Positions 24,408-33,876 of a stretch of DNA of 62,979 nucleotides are shown here, in pieces. This DNA comes from Pedobacter foliorum (GTDB lineage Bacteria; Bacteroidota; Bacteroidia; Sphingobacteriales; Sphingobacteriaceae). A program made the position numbers and the translations under genes. Positions within the stretch are counted from its first letter, which is position 1, and every line of letters starts with the position of its first letter. The stretch spans positions 1 to 62,979 of the forward strand of contig NZ_JABSNU010000022.1 in assembly GCF_013266735.1 (NCBI RefSeq), read 5' to 3'. The notes under the pieces were generated by a model. The model was not told where the DNA came from. It saw only the letters and a list, made by a program, of their open reading frames with translations, and made no database searches.

Positions 24408-25637
24408 TCATTTAGTTAACTGTATATTCATCAAACTATGTTTCTCCTTCCCATTCGTAGTAACTTTCATATCCTTACTTTGAGAAATCACAATAAAAGT
24501 TGAAGTAGTTTTTAGATGAAAGGACATCGCCGCATGTCTAAAAGATGCTGGAATATCAGGTAAAATGACTTCCAGAGTCACATCCTGTCCATTTCGTTTA
24601 GTATTTATTTTAATACGATCTCTCAACCATATATATTCATAAACTTCCTGCCAAGGAGCCATCCACAAATTATCAGTTCCACCTAATCCATACCTTTTAG
24701 CAATTGAGGTCATATAGTACTTAAAATCAGGAAAAGTCAAACTAATATCCCATAAATTATCATTCCCAACACCATGAGTAAACTCATTATACCACAATAC
24801 CTCAGGTTGTTTAAGAAGTAAATCTATTTTATGCAAATGCTGATCAATATCGGTAAATTCCTTATCTGAAGTACTTTTAATAAATTCCCTTTGATAAACC
24901 AGTCGATTAAGATTAACAGGTTTATCAACTTTTATAACAGGACCTGCACCATTGATAGTACCTACTGCCACTATCCCGTTATCAAATGCTGCTTTAGCAT
25001 ATTCATCTTGATAACCAGAATCACCCTCCCCTCCAGGAACAATAAACTGCGTCATTTGAAACCCTAATCCTTTAAACACTGCAGTACCATTTTCCCGAAC
25101 TTCTTCAGAATAATTGGTCCCATGCTTTGTGGAATGATGGTAACTGTGATTCAAAATATCCCACCCTGAATTATAAAGTGTTTTAACTTCCGACCACGAT
25201 AAACTCCCTCTGTTTTCGGGTGTTTCAGTAAGACTGGCAGCATTAATTGCAATGCCCATACGAAAAGGGATTGAATTTCCACAACCATCCGAAAAAAACA
25301 GACCTTTCGATAAACTACCATCTCCTCCCTGGTCTTTCTGCCACCCATCAATAAAAGGAGCACTAATTTTACCTCCATTTAACAGCGGATAAGCACATAA
25401 AAAAGCTGATCGATAACCGTCATCTAGCATAAAACTATAGGCCATTCGCTTGTTATACTTTAATGCGGCCTTTTCAATACTAATGCCGGCATTAGTATTA
25501 AGCTTGATCTTAACAAAGATTGTCTTGCTTTGGGAAACAGGATGGAATGCAGAAGCAAATGAGTTACTTGCTACTAACACCAAACTAACACAACCACATA
25601 TCAGCAATTTTCCAATCGCACCTTTAGAGACTTTCAT
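24408..25637 (-). CDS. Secreted polysaccharide deacetylase-like protein (CE4/NodB type)
   Basis: A 409-aa protein with a signal peptide (about 1-30, 'SLVLVASNSFASA'). The NodB-fold motifs are visible: the catalytic-base/metal Asp pair in 'SFMLDDGYRS' (D72/D73) and the metal-binding HxxxH in 'LNHSYHHS' (H164, H168). Family members remove acetyl groups from chitin-like sugars, peptidoglycan or other polysaccharides; the substrate is unknown. The C-terminal 60 residues form a beta-rich tail. It stands alone between the tRNA and a lipoprotein gene. Confidence 0.8.
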   Translation of the reverse strand: MKVSKGAIGKLLICGCVSLVLVASNSFASAFHPVSQSKTIFVKIKLNTNAGISIEKAALKYNKRMAYSFMLDDGYRSAFLCAYPLLNGGKISAPFIDGWQKDQGGDGSLSKGLFFSDGCGNSIPFRMGIAINAASLTETPENRGSLSWSEVKTLYNSGWDILNHSYHHSTKHGTNYSEEVRENGTAVFKGLGFQMTQFIVPGGEGDSGYQDEYAKAAFDNGIVAVGTINGAGPVIKVDKPVNLNRLVYQREFIKSTSDKEFTDIDQHLHKIDLLLKQPEVLWYNEFTHGVGNDNLWDISLTFPDFKYYMTSIAKRYGLGGTDNLWMAPWQEVYEYIWLRDRIKINTKRNGQDVTLEVILPDIPASFRHAAMSFHLKTTSTFIVISQSKDMKVTTNGKEKHSLMNIQLTK

Positions 25638-25835
25638 ACTTCATCTTGTTAATTGGATAATTCAAAATAGGGCTTCATAAAAATAGATAATTAATCGAAA
25701 TATTAACATTCCGCTTTAACTATTTAATACAAAACAATATATTTACCATATCATGCTCCGCATAACGGATACTAAACACAAATAAAGGTTTACGCCTCAG
25801 CAAAATCGTTATAACAAAGAACCAAACTAAACCTA

Positions 25836-26762
25836 ATGAAAATACATTTAACTCTATTTATAATCATATTTCTTGCAATTGCAGGGTGCAGTAAAAAGCC
25901 TGCTGAAAAAGATCCAGATACCGGCCCAAGCTTAGGTAATGACTCATTAGTTTCCAGATTAAAATTAAAAATCACCGACAAGCAAAATCTTATTATTAAA
26001 GTTTTAGTGTTTAAAGATAGTAGAGGCTACAACGTAATTGCCGGAGCAAAGGACAAAAAATACTGGATTGGATATTTTGATGCCTCAGGAAATCAATTAA
26101 AAGTTCAAACTTATACACAAGACCCAACTGAAATTCCAACTGCAAGCGGAGGCAAAGTATCTGTCGGATATAATTTTTATACCAGACTAAAAGAGGTAAA
26201 CAAGGCTATTTACATCGTCAGACAAATGAGAGAGAGTCAGATCAACAATCCTTCTGATCCTTTTATTGAAGACTTTACAAAAATTGACATGAATACCAAT
26301 GCAATCACCAATAGTTACACTTCGGTAATACCAGGTAAAGATGAACCTTACACTTCCGAAATATTACCTTGGACCACTAACCTTACTCAAATTACAAAAA
26401 GCAAAATAAACACCTCTGGTAACATAGTAAGTTCCGTTAATTCTATATACAATGAACAAGGAACCTTAGTTGGTAGTTTCCCTTCTCCAAGAGACCTTAA
26501 GTATGCAGAAAAAGCCCTATCTGCTTCAGAATATATCCTAGTAACAAGTGATTTTCGTTTTACGTGTAAAAAACTTGCCGACAATTCTATAAAGTATGAT
26601 GTAGATCTTCTGGAAAAAATTGGGGCAATTAGAAGTGGCGTTATTAACGAAGTAAAGATTAACAGCAATTCAATTGAAATCGATTATTCAGTGATCAATC
26701 AAAATGGGGTGACCATTAATGCTAGACCTGAAATAAACTTGACAACCGGAGAAGAGCTGTAA
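25836..26762 (+). CDS. Lipoprotein of unknown function
   Basis: A 308-aa protein with a lipoprotein signal: 'LTLFIIIFLAIAGCSKKP', lipidated cysteine at about residue 18. The mature part is polar and beta-rich, with 'GYNVIAGAKDKKYWIGYFDASG' and repeated asparagine-rich turns. I do not recognise the family and see no enzymatic motif. It stands alone, followed by a DMT transporter gene 96 bp downstream on the same strand. Confidence 0.75.
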   Translation: MKIHLTLFIIIFLAIAGCSKKPAEKDPDTGPSLGNDSLVSRLKLKITDKQNLIIKVLVFKDSRGYNVIAGAKDKKYWIGYFDASGNQLKVQTYTQDPTEIPTASGGKVSVGYNFYTRLKEVNKAIYIVRQMRESQINNPSDPFIEDFTKIDMNTNAITNSYTSVIPGKDEPYTSEILPWTTNLTQITKSKINTSGNIVSSVNSIYNEQGTLVGSFPSPRDLKYAEKALSASEYILVTSDFRFTCKKLADNSIKYDVDLLEKIGAIRSGVINEVKINSNSIEIDYSVINQNGVTINARPEINLTTGEEL

Positions 26763-26858
26763 CTAGACTACAAGGCATATTTGGTAATAGAATTGTTATA
26801 TAATTTATTAAAGAATGATTTTCTCTTTGATAAACGTTCTATTTGTTAAAAAAGAATT

Positions 26859-27806
26859 ATGCCCTCTGTTCAACAAAAATCAGCCCCACTTTTACTTGTC
26901 TTATTAGCCTTTTTAATTGTTTATCTGGTATGGGGTTCCACCTATTTCTTCATTTCTAAGGCTGTAGCTGGTTTTCCTCCATTCTTTTTAGGTGCATTTA
27001 GATTCATAATTGCTGGTACACTTCTACTTGGTTGGTGTATTTTTAAAGGCCTCCCGGTATTTAATAAAAAGAACATATTCCATGCAGGAGTTAGTGGCAT
27101 ACTCATGCTGGGTGTGGGTAATGGAATAGTGATCTGGGTTGAACAATTTTTACCAAGCGGCCTTGTTGCCATCATGGTTTCGTCAGCAGCGATCTGGTTT
27201 GTAATACTAGACAAGGGTAAATGGAAAGAAAACTTCAGCAATAAGTTTACTGTTGCCGGTTTAGTTATAGGTTTTTTAGGCGTAATTCTATTGTTCTGGG
27301 AACAGCTCACTGCTAGTTTTTCTGTTGAACAAGACTCAAGAAATGTTTTAGGGATGATCCTTTTGATTATTGGCCCTATCGGTTGGGCTGGTGGATCCCT
27401 GTATTCAAAATATCACCCTGCGCCTAATACGCCTGCATCAGTTTCTACTGCATGGCAGATGCTGATTGCCGGAATAGTGTTTGTTCCCGGAAGCATTATA
27501 GCAGGAGAAATGAATAGCTTTCAATTTCAAAATGTACCCGAATCTGCATGGTGGTCAACGGCCTACCTAATTATATTCGGTTCAATAGTTGCGTTTAGTG
27601 CCTATGTGTGGTTATTACAGGTTCGCCCCGCAACTCAGGTTAGCACCTATGCTTATGTAAACCCAGTGGTTGCTGTATTACTAGCTGTATTTTTTGCAAA
27701 TGAGATTATAAGCATTGTTCAGGTAACAGGTTTAGTTGTTATTCTGGCTAGCGTTTTACTTATCAATTTATCTAAATACAAAAAGTCGCCCGTTAAGGCG
27801 ACTTAA
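26859..27806 (+). CDS. EamA/DMT superfamily transporter
   Basis: A 315-aa protein with ten hydrophobic segments in two EamA repeats: 'LIVYLVWGSTYFFISKAVAGFPPFFLGAFRF' region in repeat one and 'VSTYAYVNPVVAVLLAVFF' in repeat two. The 'VWGSTY' opening resembles the YedA-like exporter group. It is a second DMT transporter in this window and not closely similar to the one at 21231-22112. A hairpin terminator overlaps its last codons. Confidence 0.88.
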   Translation: MPSVQQKSAPLLLVLLAFLIVYLVWGSTYFFISKAVAGFPPFFLGAFRFIIAGTLLLGWCIFKGLPVFNKKNIFHAGVSGILMLGVGNGIVIWVEQFLPSGLVAIMVSSAAIWFVILDKGKWKENFSNKFTVAGLVIGFLGVILLFWEQLTASFSVEQDSRNVLGMILLIIGPIGWAGGSLYSKYHPAPNTPASVSTAWQMLIAGIVFVPGSIIAGEMNSFQFQNVPESAWWSTAYLIIFGSIVAFSAYVWLLQVRPATQVSTYAYVNPVVAVLLAVFFANEIISIVQVTGLVVILASVLLINLSKYKKSPVKAT

Positions 27807-27810
27807 TTTT
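27783..27810 (+). terminator. Terminator overlapping the stop of the DMT gene
   Basis: AAGTCGCC (27783-27790) and GGCGACTT (27797-27804) form a perfect 8-bp stem with a 6-nt loop, followed by AATTTT. The stop codon TAA begins at 27804, so the right arm is inside the coding sequence. Confidence 0.75.
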
Positions 27811-27861
27811 CATAAACTATAATTAACCAATATTAATTACCGCTAATTTGCCTCACGATAA

Positions 27862-29220
27862 TTAATTCTGGTGCTGAACTACTGAATAATATTTCAGTTC
27901 AATAATGTCATTTGGCAATGGTTTTGTATTCCACGATTTATGAATAGCTAATGCAGCCCCAACCGCAGTTGCCTGCGCCATAAAAGCTGCAAACACCTCA
28001 AGTTCAGGAAAAACTACAGCAAGTAAATTCATAAATATGCTATTCTTGCTAAAACCTCCATCTACAAATATCCGCTTCACTTGTGTTCCTTTAAGAACCC
28101 TATTTGTAGCTATATATTGTTGATTTACCAGGTCTAAAACCAGCTGATGATATGCAATAATATCGGTTGCGAAATCAGTCAGATCACGTTCTCCAAAAGA
28201 AGTAATGTCTGTTTGGGCTTTAAGCTGCAATTCTTCAATAATCCTTACATCATATGGAACAGCTCGATAAGTAATAATGTCTGTACCAAAATGAGCGGCA
28301 ATTCGTTTTACCTGCTGCTCGTGTTCATATCCAGAGAAAAGACGCGATGCCTTAACCGGTTTGCCCTCATACTGCAAGTAACAAAGGCAGTCATTCTCCA
28401 GTTCTTCTGCCGTAAGCGGAGAAGAATTAAATGGATTAAAACTAATACACCAAGTACCTGTAGATAATAAAATGAATGGCTCATGGAAATTCACAAGATA
28501 AGGCACCAAAGCTGCCGAACTATCATGAAACCCCGCTCCTACAGCATAGTTATTGCCCGGAAATGCTGCAGGCATCACACTGTTCGAAGGAACAATAGGT
28601 GCTAACTTTTCAAATATCCCTTCCTTTTTAACCCACTCATGATAAGTGTTTTTAGTGAAATCCCATAAATTGGTATGACAACCTATACTGGTCAAATCAG
28701 AGTAGGTCTCACCTGAAATCAGATAACTAAGATACTGTGGTAAATGGAGCGCATATTTTATCCTATTGAACAATTCAGGCTTTTCATACTTAATCCTATA
28801 CAGCTGCATTCCCGAATTCAAACTACCTAAAACCGGCGATGCGGTACGGTTAGAAAACTCTTCCTTTCCTCCGTAAGTATTATAAAACTGTTCTTTAAGC
28901 TCCTCAGGATATGCTTTCAGGTAATTATATAACGGTGCCAAAGGATTACCATTTTCATCCAAATAAACAAAACTGGCACCATAGGTTGCAAAATTAATAG
29001 ACTTAATTTCGAAAGCCGGGTTTCTGAATACCTCCCTTAAAGAGTCAAAAACAGATAACCTTAAACTTTCCAAATTTTCACAAGGATCCCCATCCTCATC
29101 CATCGTTTCTGTAAACCTTGCCGATCTTTCAAAAACTATTTTATAGTTCTCATCAAAAAGAAACAGCTTCTTATTGGTTTTACCAACATCAAAAATTGCT
29201 ATTACAGGGATCGCCTTCAT
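27862..29220 (-). CDS. rhaB: L-rhamnulokinase (FGGY family)
   Basis: A 452-aa sugar kinase. The N-terminal phosphate-binding motif is 'IAIFDVGKTNKKLFLFD', and the second ATPase-fold half carries 'LLSTGTWCISFNP' and 'RIFVDGGFSKNSIFMNLLA'. It phosphorylates L-rhamnulose to L-rhamnulose-1-phosphate. The frame is open up to 29235, where TTG and ATG codons directly follow the RhaI stop; I prefer the ATG at 29220 because GGGAG lies 8-12 bp before it and conserved sequence starts there. It is the last gene of the rhamnose operon, directly after rhaI. The call rests on FGGY motifs plus the operon. Confidence 0.9.
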   Translation of the reverse strand: MKAIPVIAIFDVGKTNKKLFLFDENYKIVFERSARFTETMDEDGDPCENLESLRLSVFDSLREVFRNPAFEIKSINFATYGASFVYLDENGNPLAPLYNYLKAYPEELKEQFYNTYGGKEEFSNRTASPVLGSLNSGMQLYRIKYEKPELFNRIKYALHLPQYLSYLISGETYSDLTSIGCHTNLWDFTKNTYHEWVKKEGIFEKLAPIVPSNSVMPAAFPGNNYAVGAGFHDSSAALVPYLVNFHEPFILLSTGTWCISFNPFNSSPLTAEELENDCLCYLQYEGKPVKASRLFSGYEHEQQVKRIAAHFGTDIITYRAVPYDVRIIEELQLKAQTDITSFGERDLTDFATDIIAYHQLVLDLVNQQYIATNRVLKGTQVKRIFVDGGFSKNSIFMNLLAVVFPELEVFAAFMAQATAVGAALAIHKSWNTKPLPNDIIELKYYSVVQHQN

Positions 29221-29235
29221 CTTAACTCCCATCAA

Positions 29236-30510
29236 TTACAACCCGGTTGCTACCGTTTTTGATCCACGATTACTAATTAACTCTTGTCTCACTTTAAATG
29301 TCCTGAAAGCCTCAAGTGGCGCTAATGCAGCCCCTGTACGTAAACGTGCTTCAGCTACTAACGGACGTACATCAGTTCTGAAAGCTTGTTGCAATATCTC
29401 CTGACAACGTGCCACATCATTAATAGCTTGTGCATCCTGTAAAGCAACACGATCAACAGATAAAGCTTGCGCATAAGCGATCATAATGGCCTCTACAGAT
29501 TGTAATAAATCTTCAAGTGGATCTTTAACATTATGCGAAGCATCAATCATCCAACCCAAATCCTCTCTATGATCCATTCCCCGAGCATCCATACCTTCAA
29601 CAAGCTCATTAAATATTAGGAACAACTGATAAGGCTTGATACTTCCTGCAGTTAAGTCATCATCTCCGTATTTCGAATCATTAAAGTGGAAACCGCCAAG
29701 CTTTTCTTCCATTAGCAACAAAGAAACAATCTGCTCAATGTTTGCATTTGGCAAGTGGTGACCAAGATCTACAAGGGTATATGCCTTAGGGCCTAGTTTG
29801 TTTGCATATAATAAAGACTGCCCCCAATCTCCAACTGTTGTCGAATAGAAGTTAGGTTCAAAAGCTTTATACTCTACAAATATCTTCCAGTCGTTTGGCA
29901 GAGCTGCATAGATTTCGCGTAAACTTTCCAAAGTATTTTGGAAGGCTTTTCTAAAATTAAGCTGACCAGGGAAACAAGATCCATCAGCCAACCATACAGT
30001 TAGCGCTTTAGAACCTAACTCTACCCCCTGACGAATAACTTCTATATTATGTTCAATTGCATGTTTCCTAACCGCTTTATCAACATGCTGCAATGATCCA
30101 AATTTATAACTCTGTGCCTGATCTGGCTGATCCTGAAACGTATTTGAGTTCATAGCATCAAAACGTAAACCATGTTGTGCAGCCAAAGCTTTAATTGCAT
30201 TTGTATTATCAGCCGTATCCCATGGAATATGCAATGAGATAGCACCGCTTGAGCCATTAAGCTTATGAAGCAAGCCAACATCTTCAATCTTTTCCTCAAT
30301 ATTTCTAGGCTCACCTCCCGACGAGAAACGTCCAAAACGTGTCCCACCAGTACCTAAAGCCCAGCTTGGTATAGCAATCTGGAAATCTACCAGTTTCTGA
30401 ATAATGCTCTGAGCATCAGAAATCTCTGATGTAATGAAATCCAGCTGACGTTCATGTTTAGCCAGGCGCTCGCTGTTATGTGATTCTAAGTGATAATTTT
30501 CAAGTTTCAT
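29236..30510 (-). CDS. rhaI: L-rhamnose isomerase, RhaI type
   Basis: A 424-aa TIM-barrel sugar isomerase of the RhaI group seen in Pseudomonas and Bacillus, not the E. coli RhaA. Visible barrel motifs are 'TGGTRFGRFSSGGEPRN', 'WKIFVEYKAFEPNFYSTT', 'VDLGHHLPNANIEQIV' and 'GFHFNDSKYGDDDLTAGSI', where the acidic and His residues bind the divalent metals. It converts L-rhamnose to L-rhamnulose. It abuts the kinase gene and starts 18 bp after the RhaEW stop, so it is co-transcribed. Confidence 0.92.
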   Translation of the reverse strand: MKLENYHLESHNSERLAKHERQLDFITSEISDAQSIIQKLVDFQIAIPSWALGTGGTRFGRFSSGGEPRNIEEKIEDVGLLHKLNGSSGAISLHIPWDTADNTNAIKALAAQHGLRFDAMNSNTFQDQPDQAQSYKFGSLQHVDKAVRKHAIEHNIEVIRQGVELGSKALTVWLADGSCFPGQLNFRKAFQNTLESLREIYAALPNDWKIFVEYKAFEPNFYSTTVGDWGQSLLYANKLGPKAYTLVDLGHHLPNANIEQIVSLLLMEEKLGGFHFNDSKYGDDDLTAGSIKPYQLFLIFNELVEGMDARGMDHREDLGWMIDASHNVKDPLEDLLQSVEAIMIAYAQALSVDRVALQDAQAINDVARCQEILQQAFRTDVRPLVAEARLRTGAALAPLEAFRTFKVRQELISNRGSKTVATGL

Positions 30511-30528
30511 TTGTGTAGGTTTTAAAGG

Positions 30529-32649
30529 TTAACGAACAAAGGCATTTGCAACACCCCCATCCACATTCAGTACATTACCTGTCGATTTATTCATGAGTCC
30601 ACCAACAAAGGCAAAACATGCGTTAGATATATCTTCAGGTAAGATCACTTCATTAAGCAAGGTACGCTTTGCATAGAAAGCTGGCAACTCTTGCACACTA
30701 ATTCCGTATGCTTTTGCTCTTCCGGCAGCCCATTCGCCTTCCCAAATTTTGCTATCAGATATTACAGCATCCGGATTAACGGTATTCACACGAATATGAT
30801 CTGCACCCAGTTCTGCGGCATTTAATCTGCTTAAGTGCAACTGAGCAGCTTTAGCCGACCCGTAACCAGCGTTGTTTGGACCAGAAACCAACGCATTTTT
30901 ACTAACTATGTTCAACACATCGCCACCAACATCCTGCTTACGCATTACCTCTACACCTGCCTGGGTAATAAGAAATTGCCCTTTAACAAGAATATCATAT
31001 AACAAGTCCCAGTCTTTTTCAGTATGCTCTTCAATTGGTTTCGAAATAGAGATACCAGCGCAATTCACTACTATATCTACTCCACCAAACTCTAAACTTG
31101 CCTCTTCAAAAGCATTCTTAATGCTTGCAGCATCAGTTACATCTAAAATTACTGCGGTATAAGCATCTTTACCAAATTCATTGTTAAAGCTATCATTGGC
31201 TTTTTGCAATCTGCCAGCATCATTATCATTGATTACAGCACATGCACCTTCTTCAATAAATTTACGCGCAATAGCTTTACCAATTCCGCCGGCGCTGCCA
31301 GTAATGAGGGCTACTTTACCAGAAAGTGGTTTTGGTTTAGGCATTCTTTGCAGTTTAGCCTCTTCCAAAAGCCAGTATTCTATATTGAATGCTTCCTGTC
31401 TCGGTAAGGAAGTATATTCAGATATGGCTTCAGCGCCTTTCATTACATTAATGGCATTAGTATAGAACTCGGCAGCAACTCGGGCAGTTTGTTTGTCCTT
31501 AGCAAAGGAGAACATTCCTATTCCGGGATATAATATGATTACAGGATTGGCATCACGTATCGCAGGACTGTTATCATGTTTGCAAGAATTATAGTATTCA
31601 GCATACATTTTACGGTATGCTTCAAATTCAGGGGCTAATCTTTCTTTAAGTGCTTTAACATCACTAATATCTTCGTTGGCATCAAGCTTAAGTACCAATG
31701 GACTAATCTTAGTGCGTAAAAAATGGTCAGGGCAACTTGTTCCAAGTGGAGCCAAACGATCCAGATCATTTGAGTTGATAAACTCCAATACCCTTGCATC
31801 ATCAGTAAAATGACCAGTCATATGACGCTCACTTGAGCAAAAACCTCTCAACACAGGAGCAATAGCCGCTGCCTGTTTACGACGATGATTCTGTCCTGCA
31901 CTTTCAATTTTCTGACCTCCAAATACAGGTTTATTTTTACCAAAGTTTTCTTCAAGATACTCGGCACATCTTTCAATTACCTCAAGCGTGTTGATGTAAC
32001 TTTCAAAAGCTGTATCACCCCAGGTAAACAAACCATGTGAGCCCAACATAATACCTCTAATTCCAGGGTTTTCATCTAAACATTTGCGCAATTGCAATCC
32101 AAGCTCAAAGCCTGGTTTTTGCCATGGCACCCAACCAATTGTTCCATTAAACAATTCTTTGGTGATACGCTCCCCATCTTTAGCCGCAGCAATTGCTATT
32201 GCAGCATCAGGATGCAAATGATCAATATGTTTAAAAGGCAAAAAGCCATGCAATGGAGTATCAATAGAAGGTGCCTTAGATTTCAGATCATAGATGCAAT
32301 GATTAAACAACTCAACCATTTCATCCTCATGAGCAAGCCCTCTGTAAATATTTTTAAGATTGCGCAGGCTATCTACGTACAAAGCAGCTAAACCACTTTG
32401 CTTTAATGTACCTAAATCGCCTCCAGACCCTTTAACCCACATCACCTCAGTATCCTCTCCGGTTAAAGGGTGTTTTGCGATAGCTTTGCAAGAGGTATTC
32501 CCACCCCCATAATTTGTCAGCCTCAAATCAGCGCCTAATAAATTTGAACGGTAGATTAACAATGCAACCTCATCACCGGCCATTTCAGCGGCCTTTGCAT
32601 CATCCCACAAATAACTTACATGTTTAAAATCAGTTGTTCTAACAGTCAT
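30529..32649 (-). CDS. rhaEW: Bifunctional L-rhamnulose-1-phosphate aldolase / L-lactaldehyde dehydrogenase
   Basis: A 706-aa fusion. The N-terminal part (about 1-430) is a class II aldolase: 'LTNYGGGNTSCK', 'DTPLHGFLPFKHIDHLHPDA' with zinc-binding histidines, and 'LGSHGLFTWG'. The C-terminal part (about 440-706) is a short-chain dehydrogenase with the Rossmann motif 'ALITGSAGGIGKAIA', 'NCAGIS' and the catalytic 'YGSAK'. The aldolase splits rhamnulose-1-P into DHAP and L-lactaldehyde, and the dehydrogenase oxidises the aldehyde to L-lactate. This RhaEW fusion is known from Bacteroidota, bacilli and rhizobia. It lies between rhaT and rhaI. Confidence 0.94.
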   Translation of the reverse strand: MTVRTTDFKHVSYLWDDAKAAEMAGDEVALLIYRSNLLGADLRLTNYGGGNTSCKAIAKHPLTGEDTEVMWVKGSGGDLGTLKQSGLAALYVDSLRNLKNIYRGLAHEDEMVELFNHCIYDLKSKAPSIDTPLHGFLPFKHIDHLHPDAAIAIAAAKDGERITKELFNGTIGWVPWQKPGFELGLQLRKCLDENPGIRGIMLGSHGLFTWGDTAFESYINTLEVIERCAEYLEENFGKNKPVFGGQKIESAGQNHRRKQAAAIAPVLRGFCSSERHMTGHFTDDARVLEFINSNDLDRLAPLGTSCPDHFLRTKISPLVLKLDANEDISDVKALKERLAPEFEAYRKMYAEYYNSCKHDNSPAIRDANPVIILYPGIGMFSFAKDKQTARVAAEFYTNAINVMKGAEAISEYTSLPRQEAFNIEYWLLEEAKLQRMPKPKPLSGKVALITGSAGGIGKAIARKFIEEGACAVINDNDAGRLQKANDSFNNEFGKDAYTAVILDVTDAASIKNAFEEASLEFGGVDIVVNCAGISISKPIEEHTEKDWDLLYDILVKGQFLITQAGVEVMRKQDVGGDVLNIVSKNALVSGPNNAGYGSAKAAQLHLSRLNAAELGADHIRVNTVNPDAVISDSKIWEGEWAAGRAKAYGISVQELPAFYAKRTLLNEVILPEDISNACFAFVGGLMNKSTGNVLNVDGGVANAFVR

Positions 32650-32677
32650 AAAAATATTTCATTAATTAAATTTGTTT

Positions 32678-33757
32678 TTACTTAATCGAATTTCCGTAGC
32701 CAACAATTAGCACAGAAATAATAATGATAGCTATACCGGCTATTACGGTACCAAAAGTTCTCTTTTTAACACCCGACCATTCCTTTAATGCTATACCCCA
32801 GGCATTAGCTATTAAAATGATAAATGCCATGTGTAATATCCATGAACTGGCTCCGTTACCCAGTTTACTTTCTCCCATTCCATAGAAAAAGAACTGCAGA
32901 AACCATGTTGTACCTGCTAGTGCAGAAAACACGTAGTTCTTTAATAGAGGTGTTTCTTTGTTGGAATAATCACCAAAAGTTTTGTTGCGGAAATTCAATA
33001 TCATACACCAGATCAGGTTAGTAGTTAATCCACCCCATAATATGATGATATACGTTACATTGTTTTGGAATAGAAACTCTCCCTGACCAGGGTGTGTACT
33101 TTTCCAGATCTCATTAGCCTCATTAGCCATATCCTTACCAGCATCAATACCAAAGGCAAAACAAGCACTTAGGATACCTGAAATAATAGATACGATAAGT
33201 CCTAAGCCAATCTTATACTCTTTATTAGATGGGTCTGCTTTACCTGCGGCTACCAGATCTTTTTCTTTCATTCCGCCAGCTTTACCGCAAACTATGATAC
33301 CTATAATACAGATTACAAGACCCAGTAAAACCATTTGTCCCCATTGGCTATTCAGCATATCTGAGAAGCTATCTTTACCAGCCTTTGGATTAAAGTCATA
33401 GTATATAGAAGGTATTATTGCACCGAAAACAGAACATAATCCGAGGATAATTGAACTACCAAGAGAAACACCAAGATACCTCACACCCAATCCGTAAGTT
33501 AATCCACCTATTCCCCAAAGCGCTCCAAAAAAGTAAGTAAGCAATAAGATTTTACCATTAGTAGAAGCAATGATATCAGCAAAACCAGGAATGGTAAGCC
33601 AAGCCGCCAAAGGTGGTACAAGTAACCACGAAAAAACACCACCTACAATCCAGTAACTTTCCCAGGCCCATCCCTTAACTTTCTTATAAGGAATATAAAA
33701 ACTACCGGAGGCAAAGCCTCCTATGAAATGGAAAATAACCCCAAAAATTACCTGCAT
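32678..33757 (-). CDS. rhaT: L-rhamnose/H+ symporter
   Basis: A 359-aa inner-membrane protein with ten hydrophobic segments and the RhaT signature opening 'GVIFHFIGGFASGSFYIPYKKVKGW'. Later segments include 'WGIGGLTYGLGVRYLGVSLGSSIILG' and 'FFFYGMGESKLG'. It imports L-rhamnose (and lyxose or mannose weakly in E. coli) with a proton. It is the first catabolic gene after the regulator, with a 119-bp gap that holds a candidate operator, so it may have its own promoter. Confidence 0.94.
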   Translation of the reverse strand: MQVIFGVIFHFIGGFASGSFYIPYKKVKGWAWESYWIVGGVFSWLLVPPLAAWLTIPGFADIIASTNGKILLLTYFFGALWGIGGLTYGLGVRYLGVSLGSSIILGLCSVFGAIIPSIYYDFNPKAGKDSFSDMLNSQWGQMVLLGLVICIIGIIVCGKAGGMKEKDLVAAGKADPSNKEYKIGLGLIVSIISGILSACFAFGIDAGKDMANEANEIWKSTHPGQGEFLFQNNVTYIIILWGGLTTNLIWCMILNFRNKTFGDYSNKETPLLKNYVFSALAGTTWFLQFFFYGMGESKLGNGASSWILHMAFIILIANAWGIALKEWSGVKKRTFGTVIAGIAIIIISVLIVGYGNSIK

Positions 33758-33824
33758 ATTTATTGAACTTTATATTTGGTTAAAAATAATAGTCCTAATT
33801 TATACAAGTAGATTTTCAAAACTG

Positions 33825-33861
33825 TCATGTACTATCATGAAGAAGTGCAAATAAATGCACT
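33825..33861 (-). promoter_or_regulatory. Candidate operator and small hairpin upstream of rhaT
   Basis: An inverted repeat TCATG-N6-CATGA (33825-33840) lies 68 bp before the rhaT start, next to a 6-bp hairpin AGTGCA-N6-TGCACT (33844-33861). In the gap between the GntR regulator gene and rhaT, the first is a plausible site for that regulator. Neither is confirmed by a second copy in the window. Confidence 0.35.
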
Positions 33862-33876
33862 ACAGCCTAAAAATAA